From contig QWHC01000010.1 in the NCBI GenBank assembly GCA_021404685.1, positions 108,546-172,545 on the forward strand: 64,000 nt of DNA, given 5' to 3'. The DNA is from Chloroflexi bacterium CFX4 (lineage in GTDB: Bacteria > Chloroflexota > Anaerolineae > Aggregatilineales > UBA2796). Under the pieces are notes generated by a model that did not search any database, was not told the origin of the DNA, and was given only the letters and a program-made list of their open reading frames with translations. Below, piece by piece: positions 24,793 to 34,300 of this stretch (position 1 is its first letter; every line of letters begins with the position of its first letter). Position numbers and translations under genes: made by a program.

Positions 24793-26511
24793 ATGCAAAC
24801 ACTCGCTCAAACGCTTGCCGAATATGAGATAGAACTGCTGCGCGTCATCGCCAACCGCTGGGATGTCGAATTGCCACGCGATGCACGCCGCGCCGCCCAA
24901 ACGCTTGGCAAGGCAATGCTCAACCGCGAAAAAGCCGCCGAAATCTGGGCGCGCCTGAGCGATGAACAGCGCGGCGCCTTGCAGACTCTTTTAGCTTCGC
25001 CTGAACACAAAATGCTCGCGCCGCTCTTTAAGCGGCTGCACGGCGAAGTGCGCCCAATGGGTGGCGATAAGCTGGTGCGAGAAAAGCCGCACCTGGCGCC
25101 TGCCAGCCTTGCTGAAGCGCTTTACTATCTCGGTCTGATTGCCTACGGCGGCGGTCAGGCGTTTGTGTACGTCCCAAGCGACCTTGCGCCGCTGCTGCCC
25201 ACCGAAAAGACGGGCTACGACCTGAGCGCGCCGCCCCAGCGCACAGAGGCGTTGGCAAGCGTGCCTGAGCCGCAAGGCATCCGCACGGCGGATACCTCCT
25301 TTGTAGACGATCTGACGACCTTTCTGGCTGGTTGCCAGATTGAAGCTGTACCCTTTGTGGCTGAGACTGTTCCCGATGAGTTACGGGAAGGAATGCAGCC
25401 GTTCTTTATCGGTGCGGCGAGTGCGGTGCGTGTGGCGATGTTGGTGAACCTTGCCCTCGATATGGGCTTGGTCACCCTTGAAATTGCGGAGAAAAAGCCC
25501 ACGCTTATTAAGCTCGTGCCTGCCAAAGCCCGCGCCTGGCTGGACATGCCGCGCCCTGCCCAAGTGCGCGCCCTTGCCGAAGGCTGGCAGCACAGCCGCC
25601 GCTTTAACGAACTCTTCCACACGCCCACCCTGAAACCTGAGCGCACCGGCGCCTGGCAAAATGATCCGCTGGCGGCGCGGCAGGCAATTTGCAACTATTT
25701 GGAGATGGTGCCACCCAACGATTGGTGGGCAGTCGATGACCTGCTGGAGGCAATCCACGAAGAAGAACCTGACTTCATGCGCCCGGACGGCGACTATGAG
25801 AGCTGGTACATCCGCGACGCGCAAACCAACAAATATCTGCGCGGCTTTGAGCATTGGCATAAGGTGGATGGCGCCGTGCTGCGTTTTACGCTGACCGTGC
25901 CGATGCACGCGCTGGGCTTGGTGGATATTGCCGATTCTGCCAAATTCTGCCGCCTGACGCCTTACGGGCGCGCCCTCGTCGGCTCCAACGATTGGCCGCC
26001 CAATCCGCCGCCCAATTCGCCCACCGAAGGCAAGCCCATCACCATTGACTCGGATGGCATTTGCCGCGCCATGCGTGCCACCAACCGCTATGAGCGCTTC
26101 CAACTGGCGCGCTGCACCAACTGGATCGGCGGTGTGTCTTCCACAGAAGGCTACCAATACCTGATCACGGCGGAAGGCATTGCCCGCGCCAAGGCGCAGG
26201 GCATCCGTGTTGAGCAGGTCATCACCTTTTTGCGGCGCGTCAGCGATAACGGCGTGCCAGTCGAGATCATCCGCCAGATGGAGGCATGGGCAGCCGCCGA
26301 ATCGCAAACCGTCTCGCTTGGGCAGCTGTGGGTGCTGCGCTTGCCCAGTGAAGCCCTGCTGGACAGCCTGTTGACCATGCCCAAAGTGCGGCGCTATTTC
26401 GGTGCGCGGCTTGGCGCACAAGCCATTGCGGTGCGCGCCGACCAATGGCAAGCCCTGGCAAACGCCCTGCGCGAGAATAACCTTCAGGTTGAGCTAGAAC
26501 AGGCAGAGTAA
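24793..26511 (+). CDS. Helicase-associated (XPB/Ssl2-like) domain protein
   Basis: A 572-residue soluble protein. Its N-terminal 150 residues (LSDEQRGALQTLLA, LREKPH-like LVREKPHLAPASLAEALYYLGLI, FVYVPSDL) and C-terminal region (VEQVITFLRRVSDNGVP, EIIRQMEAW) match the helicase-associated domain known from Actinobacteria and Chloroflexota next to XPB-type helicases. No P-loop or DEAD box exists, so it is not itself a helicase. An accessory role in DNA repair is plausible, because recJ follows 11 nt downstream. ATG 24793 is chosen over an upstream in-frame start at 24736 because the promoter lies between them. Confidence 0.65.
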   Translation: MQTLAQTLAEYEIELLRVIANRWDVELPRDARRAAQTLGKAMLNREKAAEIWARLSDEQRGALQTLLASPEHKMLAPLFKRLHGEVRPMGGDKLVREKPHLAPASLAEALYYLGLIAYGGGQAFVYVPSDLAPLLPTEKTGYDLSAPPQRTEALASVPEPQGIRTADTSFVDDLTTFLAGCQIEAVPFVAETVPDELREGMQPFFIGAASAVRVAMLVNLALDMGLVTLEIAEKKPTLIKLVPAKARAWLDMPRPAQVRALAEGWQHSRRFNELFHTPTLKPERTGAWQNDPLAARQAICNYLEMVPPNDWWAVDDLLEAIHEEEPDFMRPDGDYESWYIRDAQTNKYLRGFEHWHKVDGAVLRFTLTVPMHALGLVDIADSAKFCRLTPYGRALVGSNDWPPNPPPNSPTEGKPITIDSDGICRAMRATNRYERFQLARCTNWIGGVSSTEGYQYLITAEGIARAKAQGIRVEQVITFLRRVSDNGVPVEIIRQMEAWAAAESQTVSLGQLWVLRLPSEALLDSLLTMPKVRRYFGARLGAQAIAVRADQWQALANALRENNLQVELEQAE

Positions 26512-26522
26512 GCGATAGACGC

Positions 26523-28847
26523 ATGGATGCACTCACCGAACGCGCTTGGCAACTGCCCACACCTGTTGACGATTTTCCCGCTGACGTGCTGCAAGCCTGC
26601 GACTCAGACGCGCTGATCGCCGCTATTCTAGAAGGGCGCGGTCTGCATGAGGCGTCCGCCATACGCGCCTTCCTCGATCCTGACGCTTACACGCCGGCGT
26701 TGCCCGAAAGCCTGCCGGATTTACCCGCCGCCTCAGATCGCCTGGCGGAAGCCCTTCAGCGCGGGCAGAAAATCCTGATTTGGGGCGATTTTGACGTGGA
26801 CGGGCAGACCGCCACCGCCCTTTTGGTAGATGCCCTCACCCGACTTGGCGGACAAGCCGCTTACTACATCCCGCAGCGCGCCGCCGAGTCGCACGGTATC
26901 AAGGTTTCGCGCCTGCAAGCGCTCATAGCCGAACATCAGCCCGATTTGCTGCTGACTTGCGATACCGGCATTAGCGAACATCGCGCCATAGAGGCGGCAC
27001 AGGCGGCTGGTTTGCCCGTCATCATCACCGATCACCATGAACTAGGCGATTTTCTGCCCAACGCACAGGCAATTGTGAACCCAAAGCGCCTGCCGACGGA
27101 GCATCCACTGCGGACGCTGCCCGGCGTCGGCGTTGCTTTCAAGCTGATGCAGCACCTGTTCACCACGCTTGGGCAAGCGCGGCACTTGGGCAGCCTGCTA
27201 GACCTTGTGGCGCTTGGCATTGTCTGCGATGTGGCCGAACAGGTTGGCGATACGCGCTATCTGTTGCAGTTGGGCATGGATCGGCTGCGCCTTGCTGAGC
27301 GCGTTGGCATTGAGGCACTCCTGCAAGTTACCAAGCTGCCGCCGGAGACGCTCACCGCTGAACGAATCGGCTTCACGCTCGGTCCGCGCTTGAATGCTGT
27401 CGGGCGGATGGGCGATGCGGCGCTTGCCGTTGAATTGCTCACCACGCGAGATCGCCCGCGTGCCGCGATCATCGCCCAAGAGTTGGAGCGCCTGAATGCC
27501 GAACGCCGCTTGCTGACGCGCCAGATCGAGGAGGCAGCTGACGCCATGTTAGAGGCAGATCGCGGCTTGCTGCAAGAGGCGGCGCTTGTGTTGCACCATC
27601 CCGCGTGGCACATTGGCGTGTTAGGCGTGGTGGCAAACAGCCTTGCCGAGCGCTACCTGCGTCCGGTGGTGCTGCTGGGTGGTGCGGGCAACCTGGCGAC
27701 GGGATCGGCGCGTTCCTTCGGCGGGATAGATATTCATGCCGCGCTCGGCAAAGCGGCTGATCTGCTTCGCACGTTCGGCGGACACCAAGGCGCAGCAGGA
27801 CTCTCGCTGGCAGTGGAGAACGTCCCTGCGCTGCGGCAGCGCCTCACCACTGCGCTGCTCAGCCAGCAACCTGAAGCCGCTGGGCTGCCGCCACTGCGAA
27901 TTGATGCCACAATCGGGCTGTCTGAGGCAGACCTGAACCTTGTGGCGCGCTTGAATCGGCTGGCGCCCTTTGGCGAAGGCAATCCGCCGATTGTGCTGGC
28001 AACGCCGAACCTGTACCTGAGCCATGCCGGGACGTTTGGGCGCGAGAACAACCACTTACGGTTGACCGTTGAAGACGCTGAGGGCGCCACCTTGCAGATG
28101 ATTCTGTGGCGCGGTGCCAATTTACGCTTGCCCGAAGGGCTGTTTGATGCTGCCTATCAGCTTGGCACGGATACGCACGGTGCGCTTGAAGCAGTGCTGG
28201 TTGGGCTGCATCCACACACACCCATCACGGTTGAGGAAGAAAGCGCGCTTATCATCCACGACTGGCGGCGCGATCCTGATCCCGCTGCGCGCCTGAGCGC
28301 GCTCCTCGCCGAGTCTGAGGGCGCACAAATTTGGGCAGAGGCGTACAGCCGCCGCGACTTTCCCGATTATCGCCGCCGCGCTGAGCTAAGCACCTGTGAG
28401 ACGCTCATCCTCCTCAGCGCACCCTCTGACCTTGAGACGCTGCGTGCTGCGCTGATGGCTGCCACACCACAGCGCGTGCATGTCATCGGCACGCCACCGC
28501 CACTAGAAGGCTTGGACGGCTTTTTGCGGCAGCTTACCCTCGCCCTGAAGAATGCTGCCACGCACCGAGAAGGTGTGATCAGCCTTGTGGCGCTGTGCGG
28601 CGCAACGGCTGCCAGCCCGAACGTCGTGCGGAAGGCGCTTGCCTTCCTTGCCGCCGAAGGGCAGATCGCCTATCAGGAAGATGCGGAGCAGGTTGTTCAC
28701 CTGAGTCCGCCGCAACGCGCCGCTGCCAGCCGCGCCGAATCGCAGGTGCATTTGGCGCGCCTGCAAAGCGCTTACGAAGAAATGGAGGCGTTTCGGCGCT
28801 ACTTCCACCTGATGCCGCTGAAAAACCTGCTTAAGCTGCCGCACTAA
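26523..28847 (+). CDS. recJ: Single-stranded-DNA-specific exonuclease RecJ
   Basis: A 774-residue DHH-family 5'-3' exonuclease. The metal-binding motifs are in order: DFDVDGQT (about 89-96, Phe instead of the usual Tyr), CDTGISEH (about 145-152), ITDHHELGD (about 168-176, the DHH motif), a further Asp region IVCDVAEQVGD (about 238-248), then the DHHA1 domain with GGHQGAAGLSL (about 420-430) and an OB fold. The extra C-terminal 200 residues hold a region typical of longer Gram-positive RecJ forms. It degrades ssDNA in mismatch, base-excision and recombination repair. It is co-transcribed with the helicase-associated-domain gene. Confidence 0.94.
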   Translation: MDALTERAWQLPTPVDDFPADVLQACDSDALIAAILEGRGLHEASAIRAFLDPDAYTPALPESLPDLPAASDRLAEALQRGQKILIWGDFDVDGQTATALLVDALTRLGGQAAYYIPQRAAESHGIKVSRLQALIAEHQPDLLLTCDTGISEHRAIEAAQAAGLPVIITDHHELGDFLPNAQAIVNPKRLPTEHPLRTLPGVGVAFKLMQHLFTTLGQARHLGSLLDLVALGIVCDVAEQVGDTRYLLQLGMDRLRLAERVGIEALLQVTKLPPETLTAERIGFTLGPRLNAVGRMGDAALAVELLTTRDRPRAAIIAQELERLNAERRLLTRQIEEAADAMLEADRGLLQEAALVLHHPAWHIGVLGVVANSLAERYLRPVVLLGGAGNLATGSARSFGGIDIHAALGKAADLLRTFGGHQGAAGLSLAVENVPALRQRLTTALLSQQPEAAGLPPLRIDATIGLSEADLNLVARLNRLAPFGEGNPPIVLATPNLYLSHAGTFGRENNHLRLTVEDAEGATLQMILWRGANLRLPEGLFDAAYQLGTDTHGALEAVLVGLHPHTPITVEEESALIIHDWRRDPDPAARLSALLAESEGAQIWAEAYSRRDFPDYRRRAELSTCETLILLSAPSDLETLRAALMAATPQRVHVIGTPPPLEGLDGFLRQLTLALKNAATHREGVISLVALCGATAASPNVVRKALAFLAAEGQIAYQEDAEQVVHLSPPQRAAASRAESQVHLARLQSAYEEMEAFRRYFHLMPLKNLLKLPH

Positions 28848-28970
28848 GCTATGCGCGAAGGCAACTGCGTGCCGTGCAGAATTGGGCAGGGTAAAGCGGG
28901 CGTGCCTTGTGGCAAGCCATTTGGATAGTTTGGGCAGGGATAGCCACACTTTTCACCGCACCCCGAAAAC

Positions 28971-28999
28971 TTGCCTTCTCACCCGAATCGCTGTACGCT
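28971..28999 (+). promoter_or_regulatory. Promoter of the CHAT-FHIPEP operon
   Basis: TTGCCT (28971-28976), 17 nt, TACGCT (28994-28999), about 42 nt before the first ATG of the unit at 29041. The same TTGCC-type -35 occurs in the thiamine, helicase-associated and ABC promoters of this window. Confidence 0.5.
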
Positions 29000-29040
29000 A
29001 CCTAGCAGGATGCGACTGAACGCTGTGATTGGAGTTCGCC

Positions 29041-29952
29041 ATGACCGATAGCCCCACCCTTTCCGATTTTGAGTTTGATTTTGGCGGTGAAAGCCGCGAA
29101 ACATTGCTGCAAGAGGCGCAAGAGACGATCAGCGGTCTGGCGCGTGAATTGGGCGATACACGCACCACACGCAGCCTTGAGGCAAGCACCGAAAATCCCG
29201 CTGAGCAGTTGCTGAAAGAACTGAACGAACAACGTGCTTTCCTCAGCCGCCAGCTAGACTTTTTGAAGCTGGAAGAAGCGCACTTTGCCGAGCAAAACTT
29301 ACCCGTGCCAGACCTGTTCAAGCGCCTGAACGAACGCTATGCTTTCTATTGGCTGCATTTGCCGATTGGCTACAGCACACGCCCGAATATGCCCTTTGTG
29401 CGCGTGGAGTGTGCCATCGAGTTCAACCCGAACATGGCAGATGATCAGCGCCCTGTCAGCGCGCTCATCCTGCCTGATAAAAAGTTTCTGAACCTGCTTC
29501 AGGCAAACGCTGAGGCAACCGTGAAACTTGGCACGAATTTTGAGTTTGAGGCGCAAACGGGCGAACTTAGCCTGCCCAACGTCGGCGGCAGCGCAGGCGT
29601 TAGCACAGCAGTGGCAACCAGCGGCAGCCTGAGTGTTGGTCCGTTCAACTATCGCTTGGTGCGCGCTCAGATTGAACACAGCGGCGAGAAGACGCACAAG
29701 GTTTTTTGGCGCGTCAGCGGCGCGGATTTCTTCCGTGAGCGCGTGCCGCAGTTTGCGGTGGTTCTGCAAGTGCCGCGCAGCGTGACGCAGCTACAGGTGG
29801 CGGCGGCAGTGCAGGCATACGCCAACTTCAACTATGCCGCTGCGGGCTTGGGCGAGATCATCGCCTATCTTGGGCAGCGCCTTGCCAACTTCCTGCGCGC
29901 CGGCGCGCCCGTGCGCGATGCCAATCTGTTCGATCTCTCGGCACGCCTCTAA
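29041..29952 (+). CDS. Orphan protein heading the CHAT-FHIPEP operon
   Basis: A 303-residue soluble protein of no family I recognise. ATG 29041 follows GGAG at 6 nt. Residues 1-90 are acidic and helical (LLQEAQETISGLAREL; LLKELNEQRAFLSRQLDFL), suggesting a coiled coil. Residues about 95-230 are beta-rich (FYWLHLPIGY, FVRVECAIEFNP, FNYRLVRAQIEHS, HKVFWRVSGADFF). Residues about 235-303 are a helical tail. There is no signal peptide, TM helix or cysteine cluster. It is 14 nt upstream of the CHAT gene in the same direction and is clearly part of that unit. It may be the sensor, adaptor or protease target; the sequence does not decide. Confidence 0.75.
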   Translation: MTDSPTLSDFEFDFGGESRETLLQEAQETISGLARELGDTRTTRSLEASTENPAEQLLKELNEQRAFLSRQLDFLKLEEAHFAEQNLPVPDLFKRLNERYAFYWLHLPIGYSTRPNMPFVRVECAIEFNPNMADDQRPVSALILPDKKFLNLLQANAEATVKLGTNFEFEAQTGELSLPNVGGSAGVSTAVATSGSLSVGPFNYRLVRAQIEHSGEKTHKVFWRVSGADFFRERVPQFAVVLQVPRSVTQLQVAAAVQAYANFNYAAAGLGEIIAYLGQRLANFLRAGAPVRDANLFDLSARL

Positions 29953-29966
29953 CTAGGCAGACGCTT

Positions 29967-31334
29967 ATGAGCGCTGAACTGATCCTAAATGTGGAAAATG
30001 ACCGCGAAAGTGTGCGGGCGTGGCGTCCTTCTGACCAAAAGACGGCGCGTGGCAAGGTGCGGAATTTTGAGCATTACAGTTTAGAACGCCAGACGATCCG
30101 CCTTTTTGAAGCATGGATGCGGACGGGCAAGTTCAGCGAGCCGCAAGAGGTCGCCATTTTTGGGCAGTATCTCTACCGTCTGTTGTTCGATACGGACATT
30201 GAAAAACTCTATGAGGAAACGCTCAAAGCAGCGAAGGCGAACGGCGAACGGTTGCGCCTTCAGCTCAGCTTTGAGCCAAAGGCTGCCGACCTGGCAAACC
30301 TGCCGTGGGAGTATCTCTACTATCCGCAAGGCGGCGGCTATTTCATGTGCAGCCACGTTGATCTCGTCCTCTCGCGCTTCATGCCGCGGGAGAGCCGCCA
30401 AACGCTGCGCGTGGAAGGAACGCTACGGCTGTTGGTTGCTGTCTCTAAGCCAAGTGATCTTAACCCTGTCCTAGAGCCGCGTGTGATTGAGTCTATCCAG
30501 CGCCTCGCAGAGGCATATCCAGTGCAGGTGGATGTGCTGCGAAAAGCGACCGTCGCGGCATTTACCGAACGCATCAAGACCTTTCAGCCGCACGTGCTGC
30601 ACTTCATCGGGCATGGTGCCTTCAATATGGAGACCAGCAACGGTGAGATCGCCCTGCTCAAAGCAGATGACACCGCCGATTGGTGCAGCGATAACGACTT
30701 TGCCGATTGGTGCAGTTTGGCGGGCGTGCTGCCGCGCCTGATCTTTTTGCACCTGTGTGAAGGCGGGCGTGGTGATCTGCGCGAGAGTTTCGGCGGCTTG
30801 GCGCCGCGCCTTGTCCAGAAGGGCGCGCAAGCAGTGGTCGCTATGCAGTATCCGATCACCAACATGGCAGCCATTGATTTCAGCCGCACTTTTTACGAGG
30901 CGCTCGTCAAAGGCGAGCCGCTTGACTATGCCGTGCAGCTTGGGCGCGCTGAATTCATTGGCAAGCGCCAGCACAGCGTGCGCGTCTTTGGCACGCCGGT
31001 GCTGTACCTGCACAGCGCCGACGGGCTGATCCAGCCCACCGATAAGGCAGCCGTGCGCCCAACTGATCAGGCAGCGCAGAGTGAGGCGCTCACCTCTGAC
31101 GACCTATTGTTCAGCCTCAGCCGCCGCATTGAGGGCATCAGCGATGAGACGCGCCGCCGCAGTGTGCGTGCGTTCACCATTCAAACGGTGGATGCCTTAG
31201 ATCGCATTGATCGGAAGCTGTGGCTGGCGCACCTTAAGCGCGAATGGCGCACACAGTACGCCTCTGAGAGCGCGCCTGAACACCTGGACATCCTTGAGGC
31301 GATGATGACCCTGATCAAGGAGCGCGGCGTATGA
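29967..31334 (+). CDS. CHAT-domain (caspase-like) protease
   Basis: A 455-residue protein with a caspase-HetF (CHAT) fold over residues about 70-350. Recognised parts are the N-terminal strand block LRLQLSFEPKAADLANLPWEYLYY, the catalytic His in HFIGHGAF (about H216), the catalytic Cys in FLHLCEGGRG (about C264), and AVVAMQYPITN, all in the usual order. The dyad is intact, so it should cleave a partner protein. Residues about 365-455 form a small helical C-terminal domain, which could be an effector-associated or docking module. Its stop overlaps the next start by 4 nt (ATGA), indicating coupled translation with the TIR-TPR-FHIPEP protein, the best candidate partner or substrate. Confidence 0.9.
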   Translation: MSAELILNVENDRESVRAWRPSDQKTARGKVRNFEHYSLERQTIRLFEAWMRTGKFSEPQEVAIFGQYLYRLLFDTDIEKLYEETLKAAKANGERLRLQLSFEPKAADLANLPWEYLYYPQGGGYFMCSHVDLVLSRFMPRESRQTLRVEGTLRLLVAVSKPSDLNPVLEPRVIESIQRLAEAYPVQVDVLRKATVAAFTERIKTFQPHVLHFIGHGAFNMETSNGEIALLKADDTADWCSDNDFADWCSLAGVLPRLIFLHLCEGGRGDLRESFGGLAPRLVQKGAQAVVAMQYPITNMAAIDFSRTFYEALVKGEPLDYAVQLGRAEFIGKRQHSVRVFGTPVLYLHSADGLIQPTDKAAVRPTDQAAQSEALTSDDLLFSLSRRIEGISDETRRRSVRAFTIQTVDALDRIDRKLWLAHLKREWRTQYASESAPEHLDILEAMMTLIKERGV

Positions 31335-34300
31335 ACATTTACCTGAGCTTTGCGCCCGAAGATGCCCTATTCGCGCAGTTGGTGCGTGCCGCGCTCTCTG
31401 GCTACACGCTCTACAGCGGCGAGATCAGCCAGATCGCCACCGCCGATCAGTTTTTCGCGCTCATCACGCCGCGCTATGCCGAAAACCTCATATGCAGTGC
31501 CGAACGCCGCGCCGCTCAAGCACACGACGTGCCGATCACCGTCTTGCTGTTGGAAGGCGACCATATACCGCCCGAACTTAGCGACGCGCCCAAGCGCTCA
31601 CTGGATCGGCTCTGGCGCGACTTCCTAGAGAAATTCCGCACGGCGCTGCACCTGCCCGACCCAACCGTTGCCGCCCTCGTTGGCGAAGGGCGTGCTTTGG
31701 TGAGCAGCGCGCCTGATCTTGCCCACGAACGCCTTGAGCAAGCGCTGCGCCTTGCGCCCAACGATCCGCTGGCACAGGCAGCGCTCGGCGATTATTTCCG
31801 CAGCACGGGCGATGCCGCACGCGCCCGCGAATGCTATCGGGAAGCGCTTGCCCTTGCGCCTGAGTCGCCTGATGCACACATCGGCTTAGGCTTGTTGGCA
31901 GAAACTGAGCGGGCATGGACACGCGCCGATGATCACTATGCTGATGCGCTCTCGGCGCTTGGCGCGAATGCCGCCACCCTGGCTGAACTGCGCCAATTCA
32001 ACCGCCCACAAAGCGGCAACCTCTACTTGCAGGCTGTCCGCACGCTGCGCCGCACCGACCTTGAGGCTGCCCGCCGCGCTGCCGACCTTGCCCTAGAACA
32101 CGGCGTGCGCGATGGCACTGCCTACCCTGAGCGCATCGCCTACCGCTTGCGCGCCGAAGTGCTGGAGTCACTGGATGAGCGCACTGCCGCTGCCGAATCC
32201 TACTTTGAGGCGGGCAAACGTTTCTTGTGGCTGAACCAATATGCGGTTGCCGCCGAACTGCTGCGTGCCGCCCGCCGCCTTCAGCCCGATCACGCGCTTG
32301 CCTGTTGGTTCTTGGCAAACGCCTTGCTGGGTGTGGCTGCCCTGCCCGACTATCCTTACGTGCGTGAGGACATGCTGCAAGAGAGCGAGCGCGCCCTGCA
32401 CGACGGGCTGGCGCAGCGCCTGCCGACCGCCGAAGAAGCGTGGGTCTATGATGTGCGCGCCATTCAGTGCGAAAACCGCGCCAAACTGCCCGATGAGGAC
32501 GCTGAGATGCTGCGCTGGCAGGCAATTACCTACCTGGAGCGCGGCTTGGTGCTGCGCGATGACGATGCCTACCGCTGGCAAGCCCTGAACCGCGCCTACC
32601 GCGCCCTAGAATTAGAGCGCCTTGCGATGGATGCTGCCCGCCGCGCCGCCGAACTGGGCGATGACAGCGCCCTTGAGGATTCGATTGTCACACTGACCAA
32701 CGCCGCCCAATACCAAGAAGTGCTGCCGCTCTTGGAGCGCTTCCGCGCCAAACAGCCCAGCCTATGGGCAGAGGCGGTGCAGGCGTATATCTATGTGCAG
32801 CAGGATCAGCCCACCCAAGCCTTGCCGCTCATCGCGCACGTCATCGAGGCGGCAGAGCGCCTTGACGCATGGTATTTGGGCGTGCGCGCCGATGCCTACC
32901 GCCTGATGGGCGAATATGAACGCGCCGCCGACACCTACCGCTACCTGTGGGAACAGCGCGACGCGCCGATCTACGCCGCCGATGGCGCGCTGTGTGGTTG
33001 GGCGGGCTATTTCTTGGGCGAGGCTGCCACTGCGCTGCCCTACCTAGAACGCGCCCTAACCCAAGATACCGAGTCAGACGCCTATTTGTACGCCAACCTT
33101 GGGCAGGCATACCTTGCCCTTGCCGACTTTGAGCAGGCACAGGCAGCCTTTCAGCACGCCGCCGAACGCATGACGAATGCACAGCAGCACTACCAGTTCA
33201 CGCGCCTTGATCTGCCCACCTCCCGCCGCCTGAGCGAAGGCTGGGAACACGGCGAAACGGCGCGTGCTATCCTCGATCAGTTTGAGGCGCGCTTGGGCGA
33301 ACGCCTTGCCGAGATCGCCCAGCCGCAGCCCTTGATCGCCATTCTGGAGGCGCTCGACTTTCCACAAGATGGCAGTTGGCAGTTCATTGGGCAGCAGGCA
33401 AGCCTTGCACGCCTTTACGCTGAACAGGGGCAGCCTCAGGCGGCGGCGCTTTGCTATCAGCGCTTGCTGCCTGAAACAGAGCGCTTTCCTGAGGCAGCAG
33501 GCTGCCTGAGCGATTCCGTAGAGGCGCTCTTGAAAGAGGCGGATGATCGCTTCAAAGAAGGTGAGGCGGACGCCGCCCTTGAAAGCTACCGCGCCCTTGC
33601 CGAATTTCTGCCTGAAGACTCGGCTTTCCAAGGCGAGCTGCGCGCACGGATTGCCTGTGTGCGCCTTGTGCAGGGCAAACCGCACACCGCCGAGTTTAAC
33701 GCCGCCCTCAAACGCTTTAAGGCTGCCGAAGTGCCTTCCGTCGGCGCGGCGCTTGCCAAAGCCTGCCTTGCCCTTGCCAAAGACGTTGCCTTCGTCTGGC
33801 AGTTGGCGCGTGTGGGCGAAACGCTGCCACCGCTTGCCACCGCCGATTTCAGCGCTGCCCTGCTAAGCTACCTTGAGCGCACCTTTAGGCTGCCAGCGCC
33901 AAACACGCAAACCTTTCCGTTGGTCGTGCCGATCATCCTTGAGCTTTCGCCAACCTTGCTGAACCCAGACGGATCGCCGCCGCCAAGCTTGCTGGAGCGC
34001 TATTTGCCCGAAATGCGCGCCCGCATTGCAGAGTCCAGCGGCGTGCAAGTGCCTGGCGTGCGGCTGCGCGCCAACAGCGCCTTGCCTCAGGATGCCTACC
34101 TGATCATGCTGGAAGAAGTGCCAACCGTCGTAGACCTGTTGCCAGCAGGCGCACTGTTTTGCGAGGAAGCGCCGGATACCTTGCGCGTAGCAGGCATCAG
34201 CATCTTGCACGAAGCAATCCATCCGCTTAGCCGTGTGCGCGGCGCATGGATCAACGCCAGCGACGCCTCTCGCGCCCGTATGTTGCGCTTGAACCTGTTG

